Of a stretch of 64,000 nucleotides of DNA, positions 22,186 through 33,003 are shown piece by piece. Both the position numbers and the translations under genes were made by a program. The stretch covers positions 124,001-188,000 of the forward strand of contig CAOLHI010003143.1 in the NCBI GenBank assembly GCA_948474755.1, in the 5' to 3' direction. The notes below the pieces were generated by a model. The model saw nothing but the letters and a program-made list of their open reading frames with translations, was not told the origin of the DNA and made no database searches. Position 1 is the first letter of the stretch. Every line of letters starts with the position of its first letter. The DNA is from Ctenosaura bakeri. Taxonomy: Eukaryota; Chordata; Lepidosauria; Squamata; Iguanidae.

Positions 22186-23062
22186 TTTAGAACCAGAGAA
22201 TTGGAAGGGAACTCATGAGCCATCGAGTCCAACACCTTGCTCAATGCAGGATTTCCAGCTAAAGCATCCCTAGCAGGTAGCTGTCCAGTCTCTTTCTGAA
22301 GATGTCCAGAAAAGGAGACCACACCACCCCTCTAGACTATTGGTTTTATTACTGAACCACTCTTACTGTCAAGAAGTTCCTTCTAATGTTAAATCAAAAC
22401 CTACTCTCCTGTAACTTCAAACCATTAGACCTGGTGCCACTCTCTGGACCAAAAAAGGTCTGTCCCCTATTCTCTGTGACAGCCCTTGAGGTATTCGAAG
22501 AAGGCAATCATGTCACCCCTCAGTCTTTCCTTCAACAGGCTTAACAGGTCCAGCTCCTTCAACCTTTCCTTGTAGGTTTCCTTCTCCGTATCTCTTATCG
22601 TCCTCATTGCTCTTCTCTGAACTTGCTCCAGCTTGTCTGTATCCTGCCTAAAATACAGCACCCAGAACTGAATGAAGTACTCCAGATGAGGCCAGATCAA
22701 CGCAGAATCTGGTGGGACTATTGTTTCCGTCAGTTTGGAAACTATGCTTCTATTAATGCAGGCTAAAAAAATAAAGTTCCCCTTCTCTGCTGCAGCATCA
22801 CACTGTTGCCTCATATACAACGTGCCCCTCCCAAAACTGCAAACCCCAGGATTCCATAGGATGCTGAAAGTGGAATCATAGCGCTGTAACAGTCTAGTGT
22901 GAAAATGGCCAAATTTTGCCTTCTCCAATCCTTCAGCACTTTGCTTGTTCTCCAAGATTTCTCAAAAATGATGCCAGGTGGTGTAGAGAGTGCATCAGCT
23001 AGTTCCTTTAGTACTTTGGGATGCAGTCCATCTGTCCCTGCAGATCTGAACTCACTGTAATT
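22186..23062 (-). mobile_element. Older CR1-type LINE relic, internally deleted
   Basis: Minus-strand translation gives the C-terminal block (LEQVQRRAMRTIRDTEKETY, KERLKELDLLSLLKERLRGD) and, further upstream in the element, an N-terminal RT piece (GTDGLHPKVLKELADALSTP). The middle of ORF2 is missing and a P half-copy lies between the two parts. The low-coordinate end has the CR1-like 3' region (TTGGAAGGGAACTCATGAGC). A different, older lineage than the copy at 58650. Confidence 0.8.
22823..22910. mobile_element. P-family MITE, right half only, inside CR1
   Basis: Starts GCCCCTCCCAAAACTGC, the palindrome centre, and ends GTGTGAAAATGGCC. The left arm is absent. Confidence 0.85.
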
Positions 23063-23799
23063 CTATAGTGTAAATGGGTCCCTGATTCCATCATTGCTGA
23101 TTCTATTAACCACAGACTAAACTCCATATATAAAGTCCTCCTCTGGTATTTACTTGTGTCCAGTCTTGTAAGATGACAAATTATGGTTAATTGACTTGCA
23201 GAAGCTAACAGAATTATTTGTGTGCATATTATTATGTGCCTTGCAAAAGGGAGGGGATGAATTCTCAGGATATTTTCCAGTGAAACTTGCTTGGACTCAA
23301 AAGGGTTTTGAAGAAATCTATTTTGTCTTCTTGGTGTTCTTTCAACCTTGCAGCAACACCAAAGTTGCTCTTGCAATAGGAAATTCATTACAGTTCTATA
23401 AATAGAGGGTGTTTACTGGAGGGGAAAAAAAACTCTGGTATTCTGCAGTTCATATTTATTCCTAACACAGGATTCAAAATATGAAAGACTTGAAAATTAA
23501 TAAGTCAACTGACATTTACAGAGCTGTTGGTCCCCTTTAGTTTGAGACCCATTTGCTTTATCGCTTTCTTGAAGGAATGGAAAGGTCAGTGCACCTTTTA
23601 GAAGGCAAAAGAAGAAGAGATTTTGAAGGAGAGAGCATTTGTATTGTCTTCCTAAATTATCTTTTGGTTTGCAAATGCACAGGTGCATACTAACATAGGA
23701 AGCTGCATTGTTGCAAGGGAGATCATTGTTCCACCTAGTCCCAACTCTGATGGGCAAAATTCTTTCCTTAAACTACCTGGAAAACTTTGGTATTCCAGA
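23063..23799. other. Unassigned stretch
   Basis: A short antisense SINE-like piece near 23685-23720 (TAACATAGGAAGCTGCATTG). Nothing else recognised. Confidence 0.35.
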
Positions 23800-24680
23800 T
23801 GGTTGTTACCCTGGAAACTGGGGGTCCCACGAGGGGCGCCCGACTTTGCCAATTAGAAATGCCAAATTTGGGGAAATTAGACTTAGAGCACTGTCTTGCT
23901 AGCGAGAGGCAGGGCAACAATGAGAGATCTTTCAGCCTATGTCTACAGCATCAGGATACTAAACAAGGTATTTCCAAACAATAACAATTCTTTATTAAGA
24001 GCAAACACAGAAGACAGACACAGACTAACTAACTTAGACAAGAAAGAGAGTTGTAGGGGAGGTAATATGACCTGTTCCGTAGTCCTGGGGAGAGGTTGGA
24101 AATTCGGGGGAAGAAAGCTCAGCGCGGGGGAGTCCCTTAAACACACCAACGGCAAGGCAGGATAGCAGTTGAAGGTGATCCAAGGATCGATTAAAAATGA
24201 AGGGTTTTTATAGGGAAGATTGTGCCTTTCGGTTATGGCAGTCCCAAAGGGAACAAAAGAGGTTTCGGTGCTGGACAAAAGGATTTGGTGAGGTCAGGTA
24301 GCGCTTGATGGGATATGTGTGTAGAAACAATACCTTTGGCTGAGACATTAATGGCCCAACTTACAAGAGTAGTTTGCCTGGGAGCCATATGGCTATTGAG
24401 GAGTCCATGGCGGGAAGTTCCCTAAAGCTTCGGGTGAGTTTTGGGTGCTGGTTACAAAGAGAAATGGAATGCAAACCATTAACGGTCGCTTCTCTGTCCA
24501 TGCTTATCCGGAGAACTTTGCGAACACGTGAAGTGAGGTAATCACTAACCAGTCCAGCTAAGTCCAAATTAAATGATATCGAAAGGATATCTGGGGGTCG
24601 TCACTGAGGGTGCCATGGCCGAAATAACATGGTCTCCCAACAAAGCACTAACCAGGCCTGTCCCTGATAAATTTCTAACA
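23800..24680 (-). mobile_element. Probable solo LTR
   Basis: About 880 bp. On the minus strand it starts TGTTAGAAATTTATCAGGG (complement of the 24680 end), has TATAAAAA (complement of 24205-24212), then AATAAA (complement of 23991-23996) about 210 bp later, and ends near GGGTAACA. Candidate TSD CCAGA (23795-23799) versus TCAGA (24681-24685), one mismatch; the 5' boundary could instead be 23804. No gag, pol or env sequence inside. Composition is richer in GC than the flanks. Confidence 0.6.
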
Positions 24681-24998
24681 TCAGACAAGATTTGGTATGT
24701 TCAGGGTGGTATGTTGGTAATGAAATAGGATGCAGAAACAAGGACGCAGAGTTCATAGCAGTGGATCTACATCAACATCAGTCTGGTCTTCCCAGATAGT
24801 ACCCTTGCTTTCTCACTTTTCTCAGCCACATCCAGCTATCAGCACGATGGAATCAAAACCCCTGACGCCCTACTCCCAGAGCATGCTAAAATGGTTTTGG
24901 ATGAAGGCCACCTTAACTGCCTGATGAGCAAATATCGATTGTGTATCATCAACTCCCATCTAGCGAGAGTCTGCCGACTGGGACTTGTCACAGGGAAC
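24681..24998. other. Unassigned stretch
   Basis: Nothing recognised between the LTR and the next T-family element. Confidence 0.35.
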
Positions 24999-25330
24999 AC
25001 ATCCCCTCCAAAGTTTCACAGATGAAAGTTGGGACACGTGTGGCCAAGTAACACCAGAGTGTGGCCAAGATGACAAACATTATTGCTCAGGAAGAATCCA
25101 CAAGCTAGGAATTGCTGCAGCAATTTCCTTTTGCCTCAGCCTCATGGAAAGAACAAATTTCTGCCCCTTCCAGTCCTCTTCCTCCTGCTGAGTTGAGTGC
25201 AAACAACTTTTGCACTTTGAACTGAATTTGCAGCAATTGAAATAAGCTGAAAACAAAGGAGGAAGCAGGGGGGAGGAGAGAGAAACTGGGATATTTTAAA
25301 AGAACTGGGAAAGTAGAACGACAGAGTCTC
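24999..25330 (+). mobile_element. T-family inverted-repeat element, 3'-truncated
   Basis: Starts ACATCCCCTCCAAAGTTTCA, includes GGGACACGTGTGGCCAAGTA, CACAAGCTAGGAATTGCTGC and AACTGGGATATTTTAAAAG. It loses the terminal GGACAGTTGGAAGG block. Confidence 0.7.
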
Positions 25331-25436
25331 TGATTACCTGATAAGAAGAAACGATGAGACAAGAATGCACGTGAGATTCAGAGAAACGCAACCAATTCAA
25401 CACTGAAAGTTTTGCAGCTCCCTTAGCATCACAGAA

Positions 25437-25566
25437 AGAGAGCCAGAATAGTATAATGGCTTCAGTTTTCCACTCAGTTATGGAAACCCACTGGGGGACC
25501 TTGGAGATGTCACACACTCTCAGCCTCCGGGTCACCATATGTCAGAAATGACTTGAAGGCACAAGT
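25437..25566 (+). mobile_element. Sauria-type SINE, internally deleted
   Basis: Head AGAGCCAGAATAGTATAATG, then TATGGAAACCCACTGGGGGA, CACACTCTCAGCCTCCGGG, and the tail GTCACCATATGTCAGAAATG, ACTTGAAGGCACAAG. About 130 bp rather than about 200. Confidence 0.85.
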
Positions 25567-25946
25567 TTCCAATCTCTGTTAAAGAGTGCTTGTTAACCCA
25601 CTAATTAATGTGTTAAGTCTCATTGTGATAAGAGAGTAACTAACTAATAATAACTGGCATGTAACTAGTTAGATGCAACTACATATTTTCAAGCAATAGA
25701 CCTTTGCACATTCAGCATAAATGTCTGATGAGAAATTTATGTTTGCACAGTTGAATGGTTTAGAAGCGACTTAGTTACTGGGAATCTTAATTCATCAAGG
25801 CATTTAATCATGTAATCTTCCTCCTCTGTCATTTAATGAAGACATACCTTCAGAATTGTAGAAGCAACCAAAATTTTATTCTTATATCTCACATTCACTC
25901 ACTCACACACACACAAAGTTATCCCTCATTCTGACAGTGTAACCTG

Positions 25947-26112
25947 AGCCATTTCCGCACTAGCCTGTTATAGCGTGATGATTCCACTTTCAACATCCTC
26001 TGAAATCCTGGGGTTTGCCGTTTCGGGAGGGGCCGAAACTGCAAACCCCAGGATTCCAGAGGATGTTGAAAGTAGAATAATCGTGCTATAGCAGGCTAGT
26101 GTGGAAATGGTT
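25947..26112. mobile_element. P-family MITE, short palindromic form
   Basis: AGCCATTTCCGCACTAGCC to GTGTGGAAATGG. The two arms meet at GGGGCCGAAACTGC, so the right arm lacks its innermost CCCCTCCC. Carries GCGTGATGATT in the left arm, a sub-variant shared with the element at 55699. Confidence 0.9.
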
Positions 26113-27689
26113 ATAGTTAGGCATTTGTTTTTGGGAAGCAGTTCATTACAAGTACCTGGTTATTCTTAAACTGTAATTCCAACTTAGTTACCTCTAAGGT
26201 CTGAATAAAAGCTACCATCCTTGGTAAATCCTTGAACAGAGGTGTCTCTCTATAACATTGTGCAGTTGAAGATTCTGCTGTGCTTTGAATAACAGACCTG
26301 AAATGTCATTTCAGAAAACAAATACACATTCGAATCCTCCTAAATAAGTTGAAAAGCTACGCTGCTCATTCACAGCTCTGCACAGACAGCAATAAAATTC
26401 AGTCTGGTTAGTTTATGCGAGCTTGAAAAGTTATTTTTTGAATGATAAAGCCCAGAATCTCCATGCTATCTGGGGAATCCTGGGATCTGTAGTCCTAAAA
26501 TATTTTTCCCCCAAGGTCTGTTTTATTCTGGGAACTATTCAGGAACACTGAAAGCCCTATCTATTTAATAGATTGTGGATGTAAACCAAACAACATCATT
26601 ATGGTTTATAAATATTGTACTTTTGATAGGTTTTGCACTGCATTTCTGCGCAGAGTTGGACTGTGTTATTGATAATCTGAACCTGGACTTTGTTGATTCA
26701 AATGCCTTTTTCATGTTTATATAGAACATTGTGAAGCAGCAATTAAAATATTTAAGGAGGGTGAAGGAATCTTTTGCATGCAACAAAGATTCCCACAAAA
26801 TGTTAATTTCTGTCAAATAAGTGAATATATGCACAGATGCCTCCTGACAGAGGCTATGATTTCTGAGTGCTTTGCATGCCAAATAAGTTGTTTACCCCCT
26901 CAATGTTTGCCAAGTTTACTGTCAATTTACAAATAATTTCCATTTTGCTGTTTATTCAGTTGCCTTTTGATGGATATGTCTTCCAGACTTTTATCTTGCA
27001 TGTAGACAAACTAATTAATATTTTCCCTTCAGGCAAATATTTTTTTTTCTTAGATCTAAATGTGGGTTAGATTCTCCTCTGCTTCCATATGCTTTGTTCT
27101 GTCAATCATTTTCTCTTCTGTGTTGCTAAAAATGTAACTCAGCGGATGTCATTCTCCATGTTTTACAGATCCATTTCACCTACATATACATTTGTGCGTG
27201 GATGTAGCTATTTTCAATTAGAGTTTATATTAAAGACAGTGAGGTGGAGTGGTGGGAGTTGCCTTTGAAATTAACATTTGATTTCTATGACAAGCTTCTA
27301 TACACAGTGCCGGTGGTTCATTCAGAGTCCTTACCTTGACCGTAGATTTCTACGTGCTTTTGCACGAGTGGGAATAAAAGGGACGTTATAAAAATGCTTT
27401 TTTAATATGAGAATTGTGTCACAACATAACAGGAGGAGAGTCAAAAGAAGTGCTTTCAGTGAAAGGCAGTAAAAATTTCCTGGAATGCTCCTTTTCCAAA
27501 TTATGCTCAAATTGTCCTCCCTCTCTATTGCCACTTCAATTTTCTTAATTATTTCTTCCTGGGTCAGTGAAGGAGATGATGATGTTAGGACATTGCTCCA
27601 AAGGAAAACATACAGCAGTCATGGGAGACATCAGCTATCCCTGAAAGTTTGGCTGAAAGTCAGACTTTGCTGGGATCATAAACACCAAC
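26113..27689. other. AT-rich stretch, no repeat recognised
   Basis: No LINE, SINE or MITE seen apart from an old CCTGGGATCTGTAGTCC scrap near 26490. Could be unique non-coding sequence. Confidence 0.4.
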
Positions 27690-27699
27690 AAGTCCCACT

Positions 27700-28130
27700 T
27701 TTGCTTTGCTGACAATTTCATTTTCTAGAATGTGGAAGAAGGGTAAAGGATTTGGGAATGGATAGAAATGAAGAATACCTGCTGAAAGAAGTGTTGAGGG
27801 CAGCTCATGTGATTATTGGATACAGTTGGAAAGATTAAGGAAAATGGAAGGTGGAAAGATGGTTGCATTATATTTCAGGGTATATTATATTTGATTTTAT
27901 ATTAGAAAGAAGAATAGGGTATATGGGTCAGTTTCATGAAGGTGATTGGATAAGGAAGTGGAACAAACGAATAGAAACAATTAAAGAAAGGCAGGGGTGC
28001 AAAAGTATAAAAAATGCAATTAACATGATTCTCCATAAAGGGATATTAAATGAAAATTGACTTTGTTCTTGGTGTCAGGTGGGGTAGGGTAAATGCAATA
28101 TTGTATTTATTGGGGTAATAAAGTTCTTGG
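27700..28130 (+). mobile_element. Possible L1-like ORF2 C-terminal fragment and 3' end
   Basis: A 69-codon frame at 27851-28060 reads MGQFHEGDWIRKWNKRIETI then KERQGCKSIKNAINMILHKG, preceded in another frame by LRAAHVIIGYSWKD. This resembles the RAA..I...WK...P....W block near the C-terminus of vertebrate L1 ORF2, but the match is from memory and weak. A 3' UTR-like stretch follows. Confidence 0.4.
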
Positions 28131-28289
28131 TTGTGGGTTGAGCCCTGATTGTTTTGTATTAATTTTGTATTAATCATTGGGGTAATATTTTTGGAAGTAT
28201 ATCAGCATTAAACTGTAATTAGCCAATTACAGAATGCAAACAGACAAGCAAACAGAATGTGGAAGAAACAAAAAGAGATTGGGTCCCTC

Positions 28290-28460
28290 CTGACCAAGAG
28301 TGGAGAACAGGTTAGTGATGGGGAAACAATGGGACTTTTGGGTGGAAGTGACCATATCCTTTTGAGGGTTGCTATACAGAGGAAAGGGACAGCCAAGCAT
28401 GGGTGGATGAGCACTCTGGACTTTGGGAATACTGATTGTGATACGCTCAAGGTAATTCTG
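28290..28460 (+). mobile_element. Possible CR1-like LINE fragment (endonuclease/RT linker)
   Basis: Translation LLGGSDHILLRVAIQRKG followed by STLDFGNTDCDTLK recalls the GxSDHxMxEF...LDFRRADF linker between endonuclease and reverse transcriptase in CR1/L2 ORF2. Short and isolated, so tentative. Confidence 0.4.
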
Positions 28461-28974
28461 GCCTGCTGATATCAACAAAGGCAAACACCATGAATGTGAC
28501 CAGCCATGCAGCCATGGGCTACATGCTGACACAACTGAAGACAAGTACAATTAATTTGGAGTGAAATTAAGGCTTTCCGAATAAAAACAGAAAACAAGTG
28601 ACAACGCTACCTGTGACTCATAACTTCTGAGGATAACAGGAAGGAAAATAACATCCTTACCCAATTTTTATGTTTTCTCGTTGTTCTTCAAACATCGATT
28701 GGCAGGTATTTTGGGACAGTTTTGTATTTTCAATTTTTTGTTTTTAAGTGAAATGAAATGCAGCGCAAACCAGAATGTATTCCTAGACTGTTGTTCTTCA
28801 GATAACAATATGGTTATTGAGCTGCTTTCGATAAAAGAGAAACAGATTAACAAACCAAGAACCTTAGAGTTGGAAGAGGTTGCAAGTTACTTTTAGTAAT
28901 ATTTATCATTACCATTGTTGAGAACACTGGAGGCTGGTGGTTTCCATATCACTGGGGCTGTCAATCCACTCTTG

Positions 28975-29154
28975 GGCCATTTCCACACTAGACTGTTATA
29001 GCGCTATGATTCCACTTTCAACATCCTATGGAATCCTGGGGTTTGCGTTTCCTGGAGGGGCCAATTGGCCCCTCCCGGAACCACAAACCCCAGGATTCCA
29101 TAGGATGTTGAAAGTGGAATCATAGCGCTATAACAGTCTAGTGCAGAAATGGCT
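28975..29154. mobile_element. P-family MITE, near-perfect palindrome, TSD TTG
   Basis: 180 bp, two arms of about 88 bp around GGGGCCAATTGGCCCC. Begins GGCCATTTCCACACTAGAC and ends GTGCAGAAATGGCT, flanked by TTG at 28972-28974 and 29155-29157. Both strands give almost the same 61-codon open frame, a by-product of the palindrome. Could fold into a long hairpin. Confidence 0.95.
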
Positions 29155-29334
29155 TTGGTTTGAGTCTGGATTCCAAAGGAGCTATCCAAAGTGCTGAACC
29201 TATTTGGCTTCAGAACCTTGGATAATTCCTTTAAAATTCAGGTTGGATTTACTGTTCCAATGACATGGAATCCTTGAGCCCCTCATTGAGAAGAAAGAGA
29301 AGTAGAAATCTATAGTAAACATATAGAGTTGAAA

Positions 29335-29605
29335 CTTCAGTCTTGATGGGCCAGGATTGTATTAATCATTATGGGGTTCATACCAGTATTCCTTGCCCAC
29401 AATACAAAGCTTTTGGGACCATGACTCATTGGTACAGCACAGTTCTTGCATTCAGGAGGTCCCAAGTTCCGTCTTTGGTAACTGACACCTGGCATAAGAA
29501 GCGAATGTGCTGGAAATCTGGTAAGAAGTTGTGCCAATTGGCAATGGACCATAATGGTCTGATCTGGTGAAGGACAGCTTCCCATGTTGCTTCCTGACCC
29601 TCTGA
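29335..29605 (+). mobile_element. Degenerate second-family tRNA-derived SINE
   Basis: TTGGTACAGCACAGTTCTTG, CATTCAGGAGGTCCCAAGTT and GGACCATAATGGTCTGATC line up with the body of the reptile SINE seen at 1018. Strongly diverged; boundaries approximate. Confidence 0.4.
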
Positions 29606-29904
29606 ACCTCCTACACATATGTAGAAGCATCCACTGTATGCATCAGTCCCTAAATACACACTGGAGTACCTGCCTCCAGGTAGGTGCGTTCAGTGGCTTT
29701 CAGCTAGTTTAACAAAGTAACTAGCACATGAAGAATAAGGTAATGGGCACGAAAGGATCACTATTTTGATTCCACCTGTTCTGTGAAATAGATTTTTAAA
29801 TGTTTCATAATAATAAAGGATTATCATTTCTATGTGGTCACAATATAAAGCAGTAACCTTGTGCTTCTAGCTTGATGTGATGCTCTGATGTCCTGCATAT
29901 TCAA

Positions 29905-29965
29905 TTTATTTAATTTATACCTCCTTTTCCCCAGCACAGGACCTAAGGTGACTTGGAAAGAGAGA
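29905..29965 (-). repeat. LINE/SINE 3' tail fragment
   Basis: AATTTATTTAATTTATACCT, CCTTTTCCCCAGCACAGGAC, CTAAGGTGACTTGGAA: antisense form of the (GCCGCC...TATAAATAAA) tail. Confidence 0.5.
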
Positions 29966-31790
29966 TATGGCTGAAATTCGAAAGACGGAATCATTGCTGC
30001 AAGTTTTGAACACTTCTTGAAGATTTTAGCAGTGGGAAGAAAAAAAAACCCCAAACCAACAAGACATGGACAGTTCATCCGCCAACAGGTCTCTTAGTAC
30101 ATATTCTTCTGAAGTTTTGACGGAGAAGGGTGTGCCCACGCACCCCTTCCAAAGGTTTTGTCCACTTAGCAGGAAGAACAGAGGTAGGTCAGAGCAAGAA
30201 AATGTCTCCAACTGTCCAAACTGAGAAACAGAAGAAGTTTGTTAAGTCTGCACATTATTGGACCAGGGTGAGGGGGTCTCCCATTCCACAGTTTTCTCCT
30301 TAAATTAAGGAAGCAAACTTTTAAAGGCCCTTCTAAGGCTCGTGATTAATCGGCCCAGGCTTTAAGATGCTCAAACATCTAATCACTCGAGTGGCGCTAT
30401 GTTTTCCTCTAGTAGTAAGGGTATCACTAAGCCTTTTGTCAGAAGAACAGAAACTTTAGGAGCCGTGTGGCAGAAGCAGCGGCTTTACATTGCAGTGCCG
30501 AAGCTGGGACCCTTTGTTCTTCCTTGTCCAATATCTCCGCAGAGTTTAATTCTCTCTAATCTGTTTTCTTTTTCATATGTAAAACGATACAGTTTAATGC
30601 CTACCCGCCCTATTTTAATATCTCTGAAGTTTTATCTTTATTTGTTTGAGGGGAGGGAACGTGAGTCAGATTTCCCACCTACTGTAATTTTCAAAGAACA
30701 AACAACAGAGAAAGGGCAGCCCATTTTCATGCAAATCTGACCAGCTGTTTAGCTGAGTCTGCTCCCTGCCTTCTGATGCGAAGAGGATCGGTGCATATCG
30801 CTTGTGGAGATATGATAGGAAATATATATATATATTTTTGACAAAAAAAATGTTGAAAGAGGTGGACGATAACATGCAAATCAAAATCACCGACTGGAAA
30901 ACTGTGAACTCATTGTCATCAAATGAATTAGGGGGCAGAGCAAAACAAAAGGAACCTGACTGATAAAAGTAAAGATGGCGTGATGGCTTAGAGAGATGGT
31001 GGGGAGGAGGAGGAGGAATAGGGTGGGTAGAAGATATTCTTGAGCAGATATAAAAGAAGCTGGAATTAGCCACTTCTCTAGAATGTTTGCTTTTAATCTT
31101 TTTTTTTTTTTTAGCTTCGTCTTTTTTCCTGCTGGTGTATTTTCCCCAAGGCTTTATCAAAGGCTGTGTGTAATCATATTTAGGGTGCACATCTTTAATT
31201 TGTTTTTTTAAAGGGAACTACTGTATACATTTTCGTCATCGAGAGCATTGTCAAGGTTCGGCAACAGAAGCCGATTACTGACAAAGAATTATGTGAAAGG
31301 GTCAATGTTTTCTGCTTTCGTCCTTGCTTTTTAAACCATGAGATGCTGGAGTACCTAGGTGCTAATTGGTGTTGACCACAGACAGCTTACGCTTACTGAA
31401 ATCCATCATGTAGAACAGTCTGGTAGTTGCAGATGTGGTAGAACTAGTGTATAAGATGGTGGGGACCATGGACACTCCGCATGGCAATTTGCACAGTCGT
31501 AGGTGCCAAAGACCCAGGATTGTCCCACGTGGGTTTATCCTAAAAGCTTCTGATAGCTGACTACATCAGTCCATGTTGTTGTTGTTGTTTAAAAAAGATA
31601 GGTTGGATCACTTCATAACAGGTTCACTCTGTACCTAAACTCAGTTTCCATTCATTCATCCATATGGCATATCTGCTTTTGGAATGGCTTAAATGTTTCA
31701 CTAGAGGGCAGTCAAATCTGGGTCTATGGTGGCATGCCAAAACTCAATATCATGGTGAGAGATGTCTATGATGGCTTTACACAGTCTGAG
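29966..31790. other. Unique-looking stretch, candidate conserved non-coding DNA
   Basis: No repeat recognised between about 30230 and 31560. Around 30660-30750 it has TGAGTCA (30662-30668), an octamer ATGCAAAT (30729-30736) and an E-box CAGCTG (30742-30747) within 90 bp. The 174-codon minus frame at 30666-31190 is low-complexity (K-, P- and F-rich) and is not treated as a gene. Confidence 0.35.
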
Positions 31791-31799
31791 ATGATTGGA

Positions 31800-31945
31800 A
31801 CCTTGATCAGGCTGTCCTTTCCCCCATGGTAGACATGTCAGATAGTTGTTTCATGGCAAAGCCCATGCTTTGCCTGTAAAATGTCTGAGGTTCAATTTCT
31901 TGTATCTCCAGTTGATGAGAAGAACTTTTGTATGATACCTATCTA
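31800..31945 (+). mobile_element. Possible second-family tRNA-derived SINE fragment
   Basis: CATGCTTTGCCTGTAAAATG, TCTGAGGTTCAATTTCTTG and TATCTCCAGTTGATGAG match the tRNA-head/body junction of this family, with heavy divergence. Confidence 0.4.
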
Positions 31946-32039
31946 AAAAGCAGAACTATAAGGGAGTGCTTTCATTTGGGGCAGAAGATGATGGAAGCAA
32001 TGGTGTCTTGCATTACTTCCTCAGAGGCCAAGACAATCC

Positions 32040-33003
32040 CAGGCCTGTTCACAGTTTAGTTTCAAAGTTAGAATCCTTTCCAATTGGCAAGGGGGTCAGG
32101 CAAGGCTGCATTTTGTCACCTTATCTGTTTAACTTGTACATTGAACATATCATTTGTAAAGCAGGATTAGACCTGGCGGAAGGAGGCGTGAAAGTTGGAG
32201 GAAGGAATATCAAGATATGCAGATGATGCCACGCTACTAGCAGAAAATAGCAAAGACTTGGAACAATTGCTGTAGAAAGTCAAGGAAGAAAGTGCAAAGG
32301 CAGGTTTACAGTTGAACATTAAGAAAACAAAAATAATGACCACAGATGATTTACATCACTTTAAAGTAGGTGATAAAGACATTGAAATGGCTAAAGATTT
32401 TCCATACCTTAGCTCAGTCATCAATCAGAATGGAAACTGCAGTCAAAAAATCAGAAGACTAGGACTTGGAAGGCAACTTTGAAGGAAGTAGACAAGATCC
32501 TAAAGTGTAAAGACATATAATAAATATTAATATTAGGATTATCCATGAGATTGTATTTCCAGTTTCTATGGTATGATTATGAAAAATGATCAATGAAGAA
32601 AACTGATAGGAAGAAACTCAACTTATTCAAAATGTGGTGCTGGAGAAGAGTTCTATGGCTACCCTGGACTGCTAAAAGGACATGAATGAATGGGTCCTAG
32701 GGCAAATAGAAAGCCTGAACTCTTCCTAGAAGCCGAGCTGACTAAACTGAGATTGTTGTACTTTGGATGTATCCTGAGAAGACCTGACTCATTAGATAAG
32801 ACAACAATGCTTGGTGAGGCAGAAGGCAGTAGGAAAAGAGGAAGACTGCATTACAGATGAATAGACTCCATGGAGGAAGTCATGGCCTTGAGTCTGCAAG
32901 ACCTGAGCAGGGCTGTTGATGGCAGAGTGACCTGGAGATCTCCCATCCATAGGGTCACCATAAGTCAAAATTGACCTGACAGCAGCTAACTATAATATAA
33001 AAA
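32040..33003 (+). mobile_element. Bov-B (RTE-clade) LINE relic with reverse transcriptase fragment
   Basis: The plus-strand frames contain IGKGVRQGCILSPYLFNLYI, AGLDLAEGGVKVGGRNIKI, then after a frameshift RYADDATLLAENSKDLEQLL and AGLQLNIKKTKIM. This is the RTE/Bov-B RT palm, including the YADD active site (near 32215-32230). Downstream are degraded WCWRRVL...PWT, FGCILRRPDSL and the 3' end GGTCACCATAAGTCAAAATT. That end is the same tail the Sauria SINEs carry. Multiple stops and shifts, 5'-truncated; inactive. Confidence 0.9.

Noticed and set aside
28975..29154. CRISPR-like or microRNA-like hairpin
   Set aside because: There is no regular spacer array and the genome is a vertebrate. The hairpin is a dispersed MITE with target duplications.
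30666..31190. 174-codon minus open frame
   Set aside because: Lysine-, proline- and phenylalanine-rich low-complexity peptide without a domain or a splice context.
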